Source: Deinococcus indicus
GTDB lineage: Bacteria; Deinococcota; Deinococci; Deinococcales; Deinococcaceae
NCBI RefSeq assembly: GCF_002198095.1
Contig: NZ_NHMK01000020.1
Coordinates: 179,131-243,130 of the forward strand
Direction of reading: 5' to 3'
Length of the DNA stretch: 64,000 bases
Below, piece after piece: positions 43,080 to 51,587 of this stretch. Under the pieces are notes generated by a model. The model did no database searches, was not told the DNA's origin, and saw only the letters and a list, made by a program, of their open reading frames with translations. Position numbers and translations under genes: made by a program. Each line of letters begins with the position of its first letter. The first letter of the stretch is position 1.

Positions 43080-43790
43080 ATGCCCTCTGACTCCAGACAT
43101 CGGCCCGTGTACGTCATCTCCGTGGCGGCGGAACTGGTGGACATGCACCCCCAGACGCTGCGGCTGTACGAACGCAAGGGTCTGATCCGCCCCGGTCGCA
43201 GCAGCGGCAAGACCCGCCTGTACAGCGAACGGGACATCGAGCACCTGCGCGAGATCCGCCGCCTGACGCAGGAACTCGGCGTGAACCTCGCCGGGGTCGA
43301 GGAGGTCATGCGCCTCCAGCATGAACTGGACGACATTCAGGGCGAGTTCGAGGCGGAGATCGAACGCATCGAGGACGAACTGCGCGCCCAGGCGCAGCCG
43401 CGTGAACTGCCGGGCCCGGACGGCAAGGTGGACCCGAAGGACCGGCCGGTGTACGTGATCTCCATCGCGGCGGAACTGGTGGACATGCACCCCCAGACGC
43501 TGCGCCTGTACGAGCGCAAGCAGCTGATCCGTCCGGGGCGCAGCAGCGGCAAGACGCGGCTGTACAGCGAACGGGACATCGAGCATCTGCGCGAGATCCG
43601 CCGCCTGACGCAGGAACTCGGCGTGAACCTCGCCGGGGTCGAGGAGATCATGCGGCTGCGCCACCAGCTGGATTCCACGCGCGCCGGGCTGGAGAGCAAC
43701 GTGCGGCGCATTCAGGACGACATCACGGACCGCATGACCAAGTGGCGCACCCTGCCCGAAGGGGACGGTGCGGGCAGCGACGACGGGTGA
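43080..43790 (+). CDS. hspR: Tandem-duplicated HspR (MerR-family heat-shock repressor)
   Basis: HspR normally is one MerR-type domain of about 120-140 residues that represses chaperone genes. Here one 236-residue polypeptide carries two almost identical copies: residues about 8-78 and 122-192, each with [41 protein letters not shown] and [14 protein letters not shown]. They are joined by an acidic coiled-coil linker; a second coiled coil follows the second copy. TATACT lies 11 bases before ATG 43080, with GGAAG as possible ribosome binding site. No chaperone genes lie beside it, so it acts in trans. Confidence 0.9.
   Translation: MPSDSRHRPVYVISVAAELVDMHPQTLRLYERKGLIRPGRSSGKTRLYSERDIEHLREIRRLTQELGVNLAGVEEVMRLQHELDDIQGEFEAEIERIEDELRAQAQPRELPGPDGKVDPKDRPVYVISIAAELVDMHPQTLRLYERKQLIRPGRSSGKTRLYSERDIEHLREIRRLTQELGVNLAGVEEIMRLRHQLDSTRAGLESNVRRIQDDITDRMTKWRTLPEGDGAGSDDG
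43101..43312 (+). repeat. Internal hspR duplication, copy 1
   Basis: This ~212-bp segment matches 43443-43654 at most positions, offset 342 bp (114 codons), with no gaps. Long stretches such as the [14 protein letters not shown] codons are identical, more than purifying selection on protein would require. Confidence 0.85.
43443..43654 (+). repeat. Internal hspR duplication, copy 2
   Basis: This is the partner of 43101-43312. Differences are mostly synonymous; one visible amino-acid change is GL to QL after the LYERK motif, another Val to Ile in the conserved VIS.AAEL stretch. Confidence 0.85.
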
Positions 43791-43824
43791 CGCGGGGCGC
43801 GGCGGGGGCGCTACACTTCGGGGC

Positions 43825-43926
43825 GTGAATTGCGGCCTTCCTGAACACTGCCCTTCCCCTCCGGCCGGAGTCCACCTGCCCTGCCTTCCCTGCGCCGCCG
43901 GCCCGCTGTGGGGGGCCCGCGCGTGA
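43825..43926 (+). CDS. Leaderless 33-residue Cys-rich upstream ORF
   Basis: TACACT (43812-43817) is followed seven bases later by GTG and a 34-codon frame with five Cys residues (four in a CGLPEHC ... CLPC pattern). Its TGA overlaps the GTG start of the metallophosphatase (GCGTGA). The arrangement duplicates that upstream of the 2-phosphoglycerate kinase and suggests translational coupling. Whether the peptide itself has a function is unknown. Confidence 0.5.
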   Translation: MNCGLPEHCPSPPAGVHLPCLPCAAGPLWGARA

Positions 43927-44762
43927 GGCCCCTGTGGGTGATCGGGGACATTCACGGCGCGTACGACAAGCTGCGCGCCATCCTGCTGCGCGCGGGCCTG
44001 ATCGACTTCGACGGCAGCTGGACGGCCGGGGACGCGCACGTGGTGTTCCTGGGTGACTACGTGGACCGCGGCCCGAACGGCGTGGGCGTCATCCGCCTGA
44101 TCCGCAGCCTGGAGGTGCAGGCGCAGGAGGTGGGCGGGCAGGTGACGGCGCTGCTGGGCAACCACGAGGTGATGTTCCTGGCGGCGCTGGTGTTCCGGCA
44201 CAGCGACCCGCAGGACCGCTACGGGTACCGGGAGTACTGGCTGGAGAACGGCGGTCAGGTGCGGGACGCGGACCTGCTGGAACCCAGCGACCTGGCGTGG
44301 CTGTCCGAGCGGCCGGCCATGGCGACCTCGCACGACTGGCTGCTGGTGCATGCCGACAGCCTGATGTACCTGAAGCTGGGCAGCAGCATCGAGGGCGTGA
44401 ACGCCGCCGTGCTGGAGCTGATGACCAACCCCGACCCGGACGACTGGGGCGCGTTCCTGAACGCGTTCACGGACCGCTTCGCGTTCGTGCTGGGCGCCGG
44501 GGACGAGAAGGCCCGGCAGATGCTGAGCACCTTCGGCGGGCAGCGCGTCGCGCACGGGCACACGCCGGTGTACGTGCTGCTCGACGAGCACCTGCACGGC
44601 CCGACCCTGGGGGCCGGGGCGCCCATTCCGTACGCGGGGCGGCTGTGCGTGGCGATGGACAGCGGCATGGCGTACCGCGAGGACGCCGGGTTCATCGCCC
44701 GCCTGAACCGCCACGGCATCGCGGAGGTCGTGACCTTCCCCAGCGGCGGCGACTTCTACTGA
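43923..44762 (+). CDS. Calcineurin-like metallophosphatase
   Basis: The 279-residue protein has the Ser/Thr-phosphatase-like motifs [36 protein letters not shown], a [10 protein letters not shown] strand and VAHGHTPV, covering the two-metal site. It resembles bacterial PrpA/ApaH-type enzymes; the substrate (phosphoprotein or dinucleotide) is uncertain. GTG 43923 has no ribosome binding site and overlaps the stop of a leaderless short ORF. Confidence 0.88.
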   Translation: MRPLWVIGDIHGAYDKLRAILLRAGLIDFDGSWTAGDAHVVFLGDYVDRGPNGVGVIRLIRSLEVQAQEVGGQVTALLGNHEVMFLAALVFRHSDPQDRYGYREYWLENGGQVRDADLLEPSDLAWLSERPAMATSHDWLLVHADSLMYLKLGSSIEGVNAAVLELMTNPDPDDWGAFLNAFTDRFAFVLGAGDEKARQMLSTFGGQRVAHGHTPVYVLLDEHLHGPTLGAGAPIPYAGRLCVAMDSGMAYREDAGFIARLNRHGIAEVVTFPSGGDFY

Positions 44763-44856
44763 ACGTTCCCCTGAGGACTCTGCGCTGAGGGTTGCGGCGG
44801 CCTGCTGGCTGGGCAGGTGTGGCGGCCCGCGCGGCCGTTTGTCCTAGGCTGTGCGG

Positions 44857-44940
44857 GTGGTCCCGGTCGGTGCGGGCACATTCGAGGGCAGGCGCGGCGG
44901 GCCGCGACTCCAAAGGACTCTTCTGCGTGACACATTCTGA
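44857..44940 (+). CDS. Possible leaderless 27-residue ORF overlapping the transporter ATPase start
   Basis: TAGGCT (44845-44850) plus six bases places a GTG start at 44857. The 28-codon frame ends 14 bp inside the transporter ATPase gene in another frame. The main gene has its own AAAGGA site, so this ORF may be incidental or modulatory. Confidence 0.3.
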   Translation: MVPVGAGTFEGRRGGPRLQRTLLRDTF

Positions 44941-46507
44941 TCTTTCCGGTTCGGCCTCCGCTGCGGGGGCGCCCCCTGCGCTGCGGCTGCGCGGCATCAC
45001 CAAACGGTTTCCTGGCGTGGTCGCCAACGACTCGGTGGACCTGACCGTCCACGCGGGCGAGGTGCTGGCCCTGCTGGGCGAGAACGGCGCGGGGAAAAGC
45101 ACCCTGATCTCGATCCTGTACGGCCTGTACCAGCCGGACGAGGGGGCGGTGGAACTGGACGGCCGGGCGGTGCGGATCGGCAGTCCGGCGCAGGCGCTGC
45201 GGCTCGGGATCGGGCTGGTGCCGCAGCATCCGCTGCTGGTGTCGCGGCACTCGGTGGCCGAGAATCTGGCGCTGGGCGGCGCGGGCGGCCTGTTCCCGGC
45301 GCGGCGCGTGGCGGGCCGCGTGCGGGAACTCTCGGCGCGGTACGGGCTGGAGGTGGACCCGGACTCGCGCGTGGCGGACCTGTCGCCGGGCGAGAAGCAG
45401 CGCGTGGAGATCGTGCGGGCGCTGCTGGGCGGCGCGCGGGTCCTGATTCTCGACGAGCCGACGAGCGTGCTGACCCCGCAGGAGGCCGACGGGCTGTTCC
45501 GCGTGATGCGCGAGCTGAAGGCGGACGGGCGCAGCCTGATCTTCATCTCTCACAAGCTCGACGAGGTGCTGGCCGTGGCGGACCGCGTGACAGTGCTGCG
45601 GCGCGGGAAGGTCGTGGGGGGCGTGCCGACCCTGGGCGCGACCCGTGAGAGCCTCGCGGAACTGATGGTGGGGCGCAGCGTGGACTTCACCCGCAAACGC
45701 GCGGGCGGCCCCGGTGCGGAGGCGGGCGCGCTGCTGAGCGTGCAGGACCTGAGCGCGCAGGGATCGCGCGGCCTGCCGGCGCTGCGCGGCGTGAGCTTCG
45801 AGCTGCGCCGGGGCGAGGTGCTCGGCGTGGCCGGCATCGCCGGGAACGGCCAGAGCGAACTGGTCGAGGTCCTGGCGGGCCTGCACGAGGCGACGGGCAC
45901 CGTCACGCTGGACGGCCAGCCGCTGTCCGGGGACGCCGCCGGGCGCTTCCGGGCAGGCGTGGCGCACATCCCGGAGGACCGCATTCACAGCGGCACGGTG
46001 CCGACCATGACGGTCGCGGAGAACCTCGCGCTGCGGGACTTCGGGCGGGCGCCGCTGGCGCGCGGGCTGGCCCGCGACCTGGGTGCCACCGACGACCGCG
46101 CCCGGCGCGAGGTCGAGGCGTACTCGGTCGCCACGCCGGGCATCCACACGCCCACGCGGCTGCTGTCGGGCGGGAACATCCAGAAGCTGATCCTGGCGCG
46201 GGAACTGGCCGGACAGCCGAAACTGATCCTGGCGGTTCACCCCACGTACGGGCTGGATATCGGCGCGACCGATCAGGTGCACCGGGTGCTGCTGGACCGC
46301 ACGGCGCAGGGGGCGGGCGTGCTGCTGGTCAGCGAGGACCTGGACGAGCTGCTGAGTCTGTCGGACCGCGTGGCGGTCATGGTGGGCGGCTCGCTGCTGG
46401 GGCCGTTCCCGGCAGACGAAGTCACGCGCGAGTCGCTGGGCCTGCTGATGGGCGGCGCGCACCCGCATAGCCTTCCCGGCGCGGCCCAGGGTGGGGTGGT
46501 GGCATGA
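44927..46507 (+). CDS. BMP-type nucleoside ABC transporter, ATP-binding protein
   Basis: The 526-residue protein carries two fused ATPase cassettes. The first has Walker A GENGAGKST, signature LSPGEKQRVEIVRALL and Walker B LILDEPTSVLTP. The second has a degenerate Walker A (GIAGNGQSEL), signature LSGGNIQKLILAREL and HPTYGLDIG. This layout is typical of purine-nucleoside importers (YufO/NupO type). Start GTG 44927 has AAAGGA upstream. Two permease genes follow in the same operon; the first overlaps by 4 bp. Confidence 0.92.
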   Translation: MTHSDLSGSASAAGAPPALRLRGITKRFPGVVANDSVDLTVHAGEVLALLGENGAGKSTLISILYGLYQPDEGAVELDGRAVRIGSPAQALRLGIGLVPQHPLLVSRHSVAENLALGGAGGLFPARRVAGRVRELSARYGLEVDPDSRVADLSPGEKQRVEIVRALLGGARVLILDEPTSVLTPQEADGLFRVMRELKADGRSLIFISHKLDEVLAVADRVTVLRRGKVVGGVPTLGATRESLAELMVGRSVDFTRKRAGGPGAEAGALLSVQDLSAQGSRGLPALRGVSFELRRGEVLGVAGIAGNGQSELVEVLAGLHEATGTVTLDGQPLSGDAAGRFRAGVAHIPEDRIHSGTVPTMTVAENLALRDFGRAPLARGLARDLGATDDRARREVEAYSVATPGIHTPTRLLSGGNIQKLILARELAGQPKLILAVHPTYGLDIGATDQVHRVLLDRTAQGAGVLLVSEDLDELLSLSDRVAVMVGGSLLGPFPADEVTRESLGLLMGGAHPHSLPGAAQGGVVA

Positions 46508-47559
46508 GGTTCGTGTCCCTGAGTGCGCCGTCCACGGCCCGCGCGGCGCTGGTCACGCTGGCGTCCCTGGTGACGGCCCTGCTGATCTGTGCGCTGATCT
46601 TCACGCTGGCCGGGCAGTCCCCGGCCGAGGTGTACGGCACCATGCTGCGCGGCACACTGGGCGACGCCACCGGCCTGGGCGAGGTGGGGCGGCGCACCAT
46701 TCCGCTGCTGCTGATCGGGGCGGGGCTGGCGCTGGCGTTCCGCGCGCAGTTCTTCAACATCGGCGCGGAGGGGCAGCTGCTGCTGGGCGCGGTGTTCGCG
46801 GCCGGAACGGCGCTGTTCGTGCCGCTGCCGGGGCCGCTGCTGCTACCGGCCGTGTTCGTGGCGGGCTTCGTCGGCGGGGGCCTGTGGGCGCTGATCGCGG
46901 CGGCCCTGCGGCGCGTGAACGTCAACGAGATCCTGTCCACGCTGATGCTGAACTACGTCGCGGTGGCGCTCGTCACGTACCTGATCGCCGGGCCGTGGAA
47001 GGGCAAGGACGTGCGCGGGTACATCTACACCGACACCTTCCCGGCCAGCACGTACCTGCCCACCCTGCCGGGCTCGCAGGTCCACTGGCCCACGCTGCTG
47101 CTGGGCGTGGCCGTCGCGCTGGGGTTGCAGTGGGTGCTGTCGCGTTCCACGTTCGGGTACGCGCTGCGCGTGGTCGGCGAGAACCCCGGCGCGGCGCGCT
47201 ACGCGGGCCTCAGCAGCGGCCGGGTGGCGCTGCTGGTCGCGCTGATCACCGGGGGCGCAGCCGGACTGGCCGGCGCGGGCGAGGTCGCCGGGATTCACCA
47301 CCGCCTGCTGGAGGCGGGGCAGATCAGCCTCGGGTACGGGTTCACGGCCGTGATCGTCGCGTGGCTGGCGCGCGGCAACCCGGCGCTGTGCCTGATCACC
47401 GCGCCCGTCATGGGCATCATCCTGGCGGGCGGCGACATCCTGAAGATCGACCTGAACCTGCCGTTCCGCGTGGTGGACATCTTCAGCGGCGTGATCCTGC
47501 TGTGCCTGATCGCCAGCGAGGTCTTCGTCCGCCACCGCGTGCAGTGGGGCCGCGCGTGA
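46504..47559 (+). CDS. BMP-type nucleoside ABC transporter, permease 1
   Basis: This 351-residue integral membrane protein has about eight to ten TM helices. Family motifs include FRAQFFNIGAEGQLLLGA, RRVNVNEILSTLMLNYVA and the coupling-helix stretch GYALRVVGENPGAARYAGL. Its ATGA overlaps the ATPase gene. With the second permease it would form the pore of a nucleoside importer. Confidence 0.92.
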   Translation: MRFVSLSAPSTARAALVTLASLVTALLICALIFTLAGQSPAEVYGTMLRGTLGDATGLGEVGRRTIPLLLIGAGLALAFRAQFFNIGAEGQLLLGAVFAAGTALFVPLPGPLLLPAVFVAGFVGGGLWALIAAALRRVNVNEILSTLMLNYVAVALVTYLIAGPWKGKDVRGYIYTDTFPASTYLPTLPGSQVHWPTLLLGVAVALGLQWVLSRSTFGYALRVVGENPGAARYAGLSSGRVALLVALITGGAAGLAGAGEVAGIHHRLLEAGQISLGYGFTAVIVAWLARGNPALCLITAPVMGIILAGGDILKIDLNLPFRVVDIFSGVILLCLIASEVFVRHRVQWGRA

Positions 47560-47619
47560 CGGGCCGCCCCTCCCCCACTGCGGCCCGCTTCCCGCGCCCC
47601 GCGCACCCCGAGGTGTCTC

Positions 47620-48513
47620 ATGGATAACGTTGTGATCGAGGCGCTCGTGCGCGCCCTGGCGGTCGGAACGCCGCTGCTGCTCGCCTGCCTGGGCGCCATC
47701 CTGAACGAACGCGCCGGGGTCGTGAACCTGGGCGTCGAGGGCCTGATGGCCGTGGGCGCCCTGGCCGCCTTCGCCGTCGCGGCCGGTAGCCCGGACGCGA
47801 ACCTGTGGCTGGCGGTCGGCGCGGCCATGCTGGCGGGCGCCGCGCTGGCCCTGCTGCACGCCGTGGCGACCGTCACCCTGCGCGCCAACCAGTTCGTGAG
47901 TGGGCTGGCGCTCGCCCTGATCGGCACGGGCGCCGCCGGCCTGCTCGGCAAGCGCTTCGAGGGCCTGCCGCTGTTCAACAAGGTCGCCGACTGGACCCTG
48001 GGCAGCTTCACCATCAGCCCGTTCACGGTCGCGGCCCTGCTGCTGGCGGGCGCGATGGCCTTCTGGCTGGGCGCCACCCGCTCGGGCCTGACGCTGCGCT
48101 CGGTCGGCGAGAACCCGGCGGCCGCCGACGTGCTGGGCGTGAACGTCGGCCTGACCCGCGTGCTGGCCGTGCTGGGCGGCGGCGCGCTCGCCGGGATGGC
48201 CGGGGCGTTCCTGGCGCTGTCGTACCGGTCCTCCTGGGCGGACAACATGACCGCCGGGCTGGGCTGGATCGCCGTGGCCCTGGTGATCTTCGTCGGCTGG
48301 CGGCCCCTGCGCGCCATCGCCGGGGCGCTGTTCTTCGGGTTCCTGTACTACCTGCAGTTCCGCCTTCAGGGCAACAGCCCCATTCCCACCGAGGTCTTCA
48401 GCGCCATGCCGTTCGTGCTGGTCCTGGTCGTGCTGGCCCTGGCGGGCATGCGCGGTCAGGCCGGAAACGCGCCCGCCGCGCTGGGCCGCGCGTACGTGCG
48501 CGGCGAACGCTGA
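47620..48513 (+). CDS. BMP-type nucleoside ABC transporter, permease 2
   Basis: The 297-residue partner permease has GTPLLLACLGAILNERAGVV, NLGVEGLMAVGA, a TLRSVGENPAAADVLGVNV coupling stretch and about eight TM helices. A GAGGTGTCTC site precedes ATG 47620. The operon ends here, without a binding-protein gene; a BMP-family binding protein is encoded 3 kb downstream. Confidence 0.92.
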   Translation: MDNVVIEALVRALAVGTPLLLACLGAILNERAGVVNLGVEGLMAVGALAAFAVAAGSPDANLWLAVGAAMLAGAALALLHAVATVTLRANQFVSGLALALIGTGAAGLLGKRFEGLPLFNKVADWTLGSFTISPFTVAALLLAGAMAFWLGATRSGLTLRSVGENPAAADVLGVNVGLTRVLAVLGGGALAGMAGAFLALSYRSSWADNMTAGLGWIAVALVIFVGWRPLRAIAGALFFGFLYYLQFRLQGNSPIPTEVFSAMPFVLVLVVLALAGMRGQAGNAPAALGRAYVRGER

Positions 48514-48598
48514 GAACGGGCAACAGGCAGTAGGGAGCAGGCAGTGGGAGAGGCACGGTGTACGAATACGCCGGGCCTCTTCCCTGTCTGCCCCAGCG

Positions 48599-48979
48599 TC
48601 ACCTTTCCGCTGGCAATTGCAGCACCACGGGCACGGTCGTTCCGGCCTTCAGGGTCACGCGGCGGGTGTGTTCCTGCACGGTGCAGACGCCGCTGACGCG
48701 GTCGCACAGGAACAGGTGGGCGTGCAGGGTCACGGGGCCGCGCACGCGGGCGGGCAGACGCACGCTCAGGGGCCGCACGGCGCGGAAGGCGTCCGGGTAC
48801 GTGGGGTCGGGCACGCCGGTCAGCGGGAACTCGCGGCGGTACGTTCCGGCCTGAACGGTGATCAGCGACGGGCCGCGCACGTTGAAGCCCACGCCGGGCG
48901 GCGGGCGCACGCTGACCGTCAGCGCCGGGACAGACGGCGCCCCACCGAGGGTAGCGGCCAGCAGCAGCGCCGGGATCAC
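48599..48979 (-). CDS. DsbD-alpha-like secreted redox domain protein
   Basis: The 126-residue product starts at GTG 48979, overlapping the stop of the TlpA-like gene (GTGA). After a short signal sequence (VIPALLLAATLGGAPSVPA) comes an immunoglobulin-like domain with two Cys in LFLCDRVSGVCTVQE, the pattern of the N-terminal alpha domain of DsbD, which passes electrons to periplasmic partners. The transmembrane and gamma parts of DsbD are absent. It probably works with the TlpA protein. Confidence 0.7.
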   Translation of the reverse strand: MIPALLLAATLGGAPSVPALTVSVRPPPGVGFNVRGPSLITVQAGTYRREFPLTGVPDPTYPDAFRAVRPLSVRLPARVRGPVTLHAHLFLCDRVSGVCTVQEHTRRVTLKAGTTVPVVLQLPAER

Positions 48980-49539
48980 TTCTCGGCCAGCAGCGCCCGG
49001 ATCTGCGCGTCCAGGCCCGGAATGGCCTGCGGGAAACGGGTGCTGATCTCGCCCCGGTGCGTGTACCGGACCCGGCCCTGCCGGTCGATCAGCACGAATG
49101 TCGGCCACGCCCGGATGCCCCAGGCGCGCCAGTTCCGCAGTGCGTTGTCCTGCACGACCGGCCAGGTCACGCCGTCCTCTTTCAGGGCGGCCTGCACGCT
49201 GGCGGTGGGTCTGTCGGACTCGAATTCCGGGGTGTGCACGCCGATGATTTCCAGGCCCTGCGCGCGGTACTTCCCGTACCAGCCTTTCAGGGTGGGCAGG
49301 CTGTTATGGCAGTTGATGCACGAGTACACCCAGAAGTTCACGAGCACCACCTTGCCTTTCAGGCCGGCCAGGGTGAGCGGGGCGGGCGTGTTCAGCCAGG
49401 GGCCGCCGGTCAGTTCGGGCGGGGTCTGCCCGGTCCCCACGGAGGTCACCGTGACGGCCCGCGCGGTCACGGACGGTCCGGTGGCCGACGACGCGGGCGC
49501 GGCGAGGATCAGGAGGCTGGCGGCGATCAGTCGGTTCAT
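48976..49539 (-). CDS. TlpA/DipZ-like thiol-disulfide oxidoreductase
   Basis: The 187-residue exported thioredoxin-fold protein has a signal peptide (LIAASLLILAAPASSA), the redox motif FWVYSCINCHNSLP (Cys74, Cys77), the DipZ-type GVHTPEF and a cis-Pro region AWPTFVLIDRQG. GGAGGATCC precedes ATG 49539. It is coupled to the DsbD-alpha-like gene, and the msrPQ genes that repair oxidised envelope proteins lie next upstream, so the four genes form an envelope redox cluster. Confidence 0.9.
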   Translation of the reverse strand: MNRLIAASLLILAAPASSATGPSVTARAVTVTSVGTGQTPPELTGGPWLNTPAPLTLAGLKGKVVLVNFWVYSCINCHNSLPTLKGWYGKYRAQGLEIIGVHTPEFESDRPTASVQAALKEDGVTWPVVQDNALRNWRAWGIRAWPTFVLIDRQGRVRYTHRGEISTRFPQAIPGLDAQIRALLAEK

Positions 49540-49641
49540 GGATCCTCCGGCGGCGTGCAGGGGCGCGCGTCTCCCTGGGTACGCGCGGAACGCGCCGGAG
49601 GTTCGATGCCCGCCCCACGGGTCGGAGGCGGGCGCGGGGGG

Positions 49642-50295
49642 TCAGGGTTTCGCGGGGCGGCTTCCCGCCTGACGGGCGGGGCGGGCCGGGCGGCGTTTCA
49701 GGAGGCGGATCAGGAACAGCGTGGCGATCACGGCGGCGTAGATCAGGGGCGGCGTGTGGTCCTGTTTCACACCCCAGTAGTAGTGCAGCGCGCCCAGGCT
49801 GACGGCCACGTACGAGAGCTGGTGCAGGCGCGTCCAGCGCTGGAATCCCAGGCGCCTGACGGCGCGTGGCGTGCTCGTCAGGGCCAGCGGCACCAGCAGC
49901 AGCAGCGCCGTGAATCCGGCGGTGATGAACGGGCGTTTCAGGACGTCCTCAGTCATCAGGGTCAGGTCGAAGCCGTGATCGAACAGGTAGATCAGGAAGT
50001 GCAGCGCGGCGTACCCGAAGGCCAGCAGGCCCAGCGTCTTGCGGATGCGGGCGGGCCAGGTCCAGCCGGTCAGGAGGCGCAGGGGCGTGCAGGCCAGCGA
50101 CAGGACCAGCAGCGCCAGCGTCAGCAGGCCGGTCTGCAACGTGGCGCGCTGGATGGGGTTGGCGCCCAGCGCGCCGCTCAGGGCGTCCAGGATCAGCACG
50201 GCGACCGGGAGCAGGCCGCCGAGCGTGACGGCCGGGACCAGCCAGCCCAGGCGGGCGGCGGGACGGCGGGCGGGCGGAGCGGCGGGGCGGGTCAC
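49642..50295 (-). CDS. msrQ: MsrQ, heme-binding membrane subunit of the MsrPQ system
   Basis: The 217-residue membrane protein has about six TM helices with the ferric-reductase-like heme His residues in FGYAALHFLIYLFDHG and RLHQLSYVAVSLGALHYYW. It passes electrons from the quinone pool or flavin to MsrP. It starts at GTG 50295, two bases after the msrP stop. Confidence 0.92.
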   Translation of the reverse strand: MTRPAAPPARRPAARLGWLVPAVTLGGLLPVAVLILDALSGALGANPIQRATLQTGLLTLALLVLSLACTPLRLLTGWTWPARIRKTLGLLAFGYAALHFLIYLFDHGFDLTLMTEDVLKRPFITAGFTALLLLVPLALTSTPRAVRRLGFQRWTRLHQLSYVAVSLGALHYYWGVKQDHTPPLIYAAVIATLFLIRLLKRRPARPARQAGSRPAKP

Positions 50296-50297
50296 GG

Positions 50298-51362
50298 TCA
50301 GAAGTTCTTCCGCAGGTCCATGCCCCGGTACAGCCCGGCGACCTCGTCGGCGTACCCGTTGAACGGCAGGGTCTTGCGGCGGCCCACCTCACCGATGCGC
50401 CGCTCGGTCGCCTGACTCCAGCGGGGGTGCGGGACAGCCGGGTTCACGTTCGCGTAGAAGCCGTACTCCTGCGGGGCGGCCAGCGCCCAGGTGGTCTGGG
50501 GTTGCTTCTCGGTCAGGGTGATCCGCACGACGCTCTTGATGTTCTTGAAGCCGTACTTCCAGGGCACGACCAGCCGCAGCGGCGCGCCGTTCTGGCCGGG
50601 CAGGGCGCGGCCGTGCAGGCCGACCGCCATGAACGCCAGGGGGTGCAGCGCCTCGTCCAGACGCAGGCCTTCCACGTACGGCCACTTCAGCACCGGTTGC
50701 CGCTGACCGGGGAACTGCTTGGGGTCCAGCAGCGCCGTGAACTGCACGTACTTCGCCTTGCCCGTGGGTTCCAGCCGGCGGATCAGGGCGGCCAGCGGGA
50801 AGCCCAGCCAGGGCATGACCATGCTCCAGCCCTCCACGCAGCGCATGCGGTAGATGCGGTCCTCGAGCGGGAACCACGACTGCAGGGTGTCGATGTCCAC
50901 CGTCATGGGCTTGCGGACCTCCCCGTCGATCCGCACGGTCCACGGGCGGGTCTTCAGGCTCCCGGCGAGGCGGGCGGGGTCGCTCTTGTCGGTGCCGAAC
51001 TCGTAGAAGTTGTTGTACGTGGTCGCCTGCTGGTACGGCGTGACCTTCTCGTCGGTGTCGTACGGCCCGAGCGGACGGACGGCGCGGCTGAACGGATCGG
51101 CCGCCTGCGCCTCGGCGCTGCCGACACCGGGGCGGCGGGTCAGGAGTTCCAGCCCGCCGCCCAGCGCGCCCGCCGTGGCGGTGAACAGCGCGGCGCTGCG
51201 CAGAAATTCCCGGCGGGGATTCGGAGTGCCGGGCGTCAGGATGCGGCGCTGACCGTCCGGGGTGTCAGTGACCTGGGATTCGGGGCTGTGCGATTCAGCG
51301 CCGTGCAATTCAGAGGCGCGGCGGTCGGTGCCGGGTTCTCCGGGGGTGCGTGGGTCGGTCAT
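50298..51362 (-). CDS. msrP: MsrP, molybdopterin methionine-sulfoxide reductase
   Basis: The 354-residue enzyme is exported folded by the Tat path: twin arginines R50-R51 in [13 protein letters not shown], after an unusually long N-terminal region of about 48 residues. The molybdopterin-binding core shows [15 protein letters not shown] with Cys175 as Mo ligand, [16 protein letters not shown] and a C-terminal [15 protein letters not shown]. It repairs oxidised methionines of envelope proteins with MsrQ. CAGGAGGGCCACC precedes ATG 51362. Confidence 0.94.
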   Translation of the reverse strand: MTDPRTPGEPGTDRRASELHGAESHSPESQVTDTPDGQRRILTPGTPNPRREFLRSAALFTATAGALGGGLELLTRRPGVGSAEAQAADPFSRAVRPLGPYDTDEKVTPYQQATTYNNFYEFGTDKSDPARLAGSLKTRPWTVRIDGEVRKPMTVDIDTLQSWFPLEDRIYRMRCVEGWSMVMPWLGFPLAALIRRLEPTGKAKYVQFTALLDPKQFPGQRQPVLKWPYVEGLRLDEALHPLAFMAVGLHGRALPGQNGAPLRLVVPWKYGFKNIKSVVRITLTEKQPQTTWALAAPQEYGFYANVNPAVPHPRWSQATERRIGEVGRRKTLPFNGYADEVAGLYRGMDLRKNF

Positions 51363-51587
51363 GGTGGCCCTCCTGTACAGCTATACGCATTCTGGGCGTA
51401 ATCGGTTCAGTGGCTGCGTCCAGCGTCACAGTGCGGGCCTTTTCCGGAACAGATTGCAGCGCGCGGGGGCCGCGCCGGGGCGGGCGCCCGGCATTCTGGT
51501 CAGACCGTCCCTTTTCTTGAGGACAGAATGAAGGCACAATAAACAGCAGTGGCGGCGCGTCGACCCTGGCCGCCCGGAGGTCCTTCC

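Noticed and set aside
43040..43080. HspR-binding inverted repeat (HAIR) in the hspR promoter
   Set aside because: Only one ACTCAA half-site is visible; the CTTGAGT partner at the proper spacing is missing.
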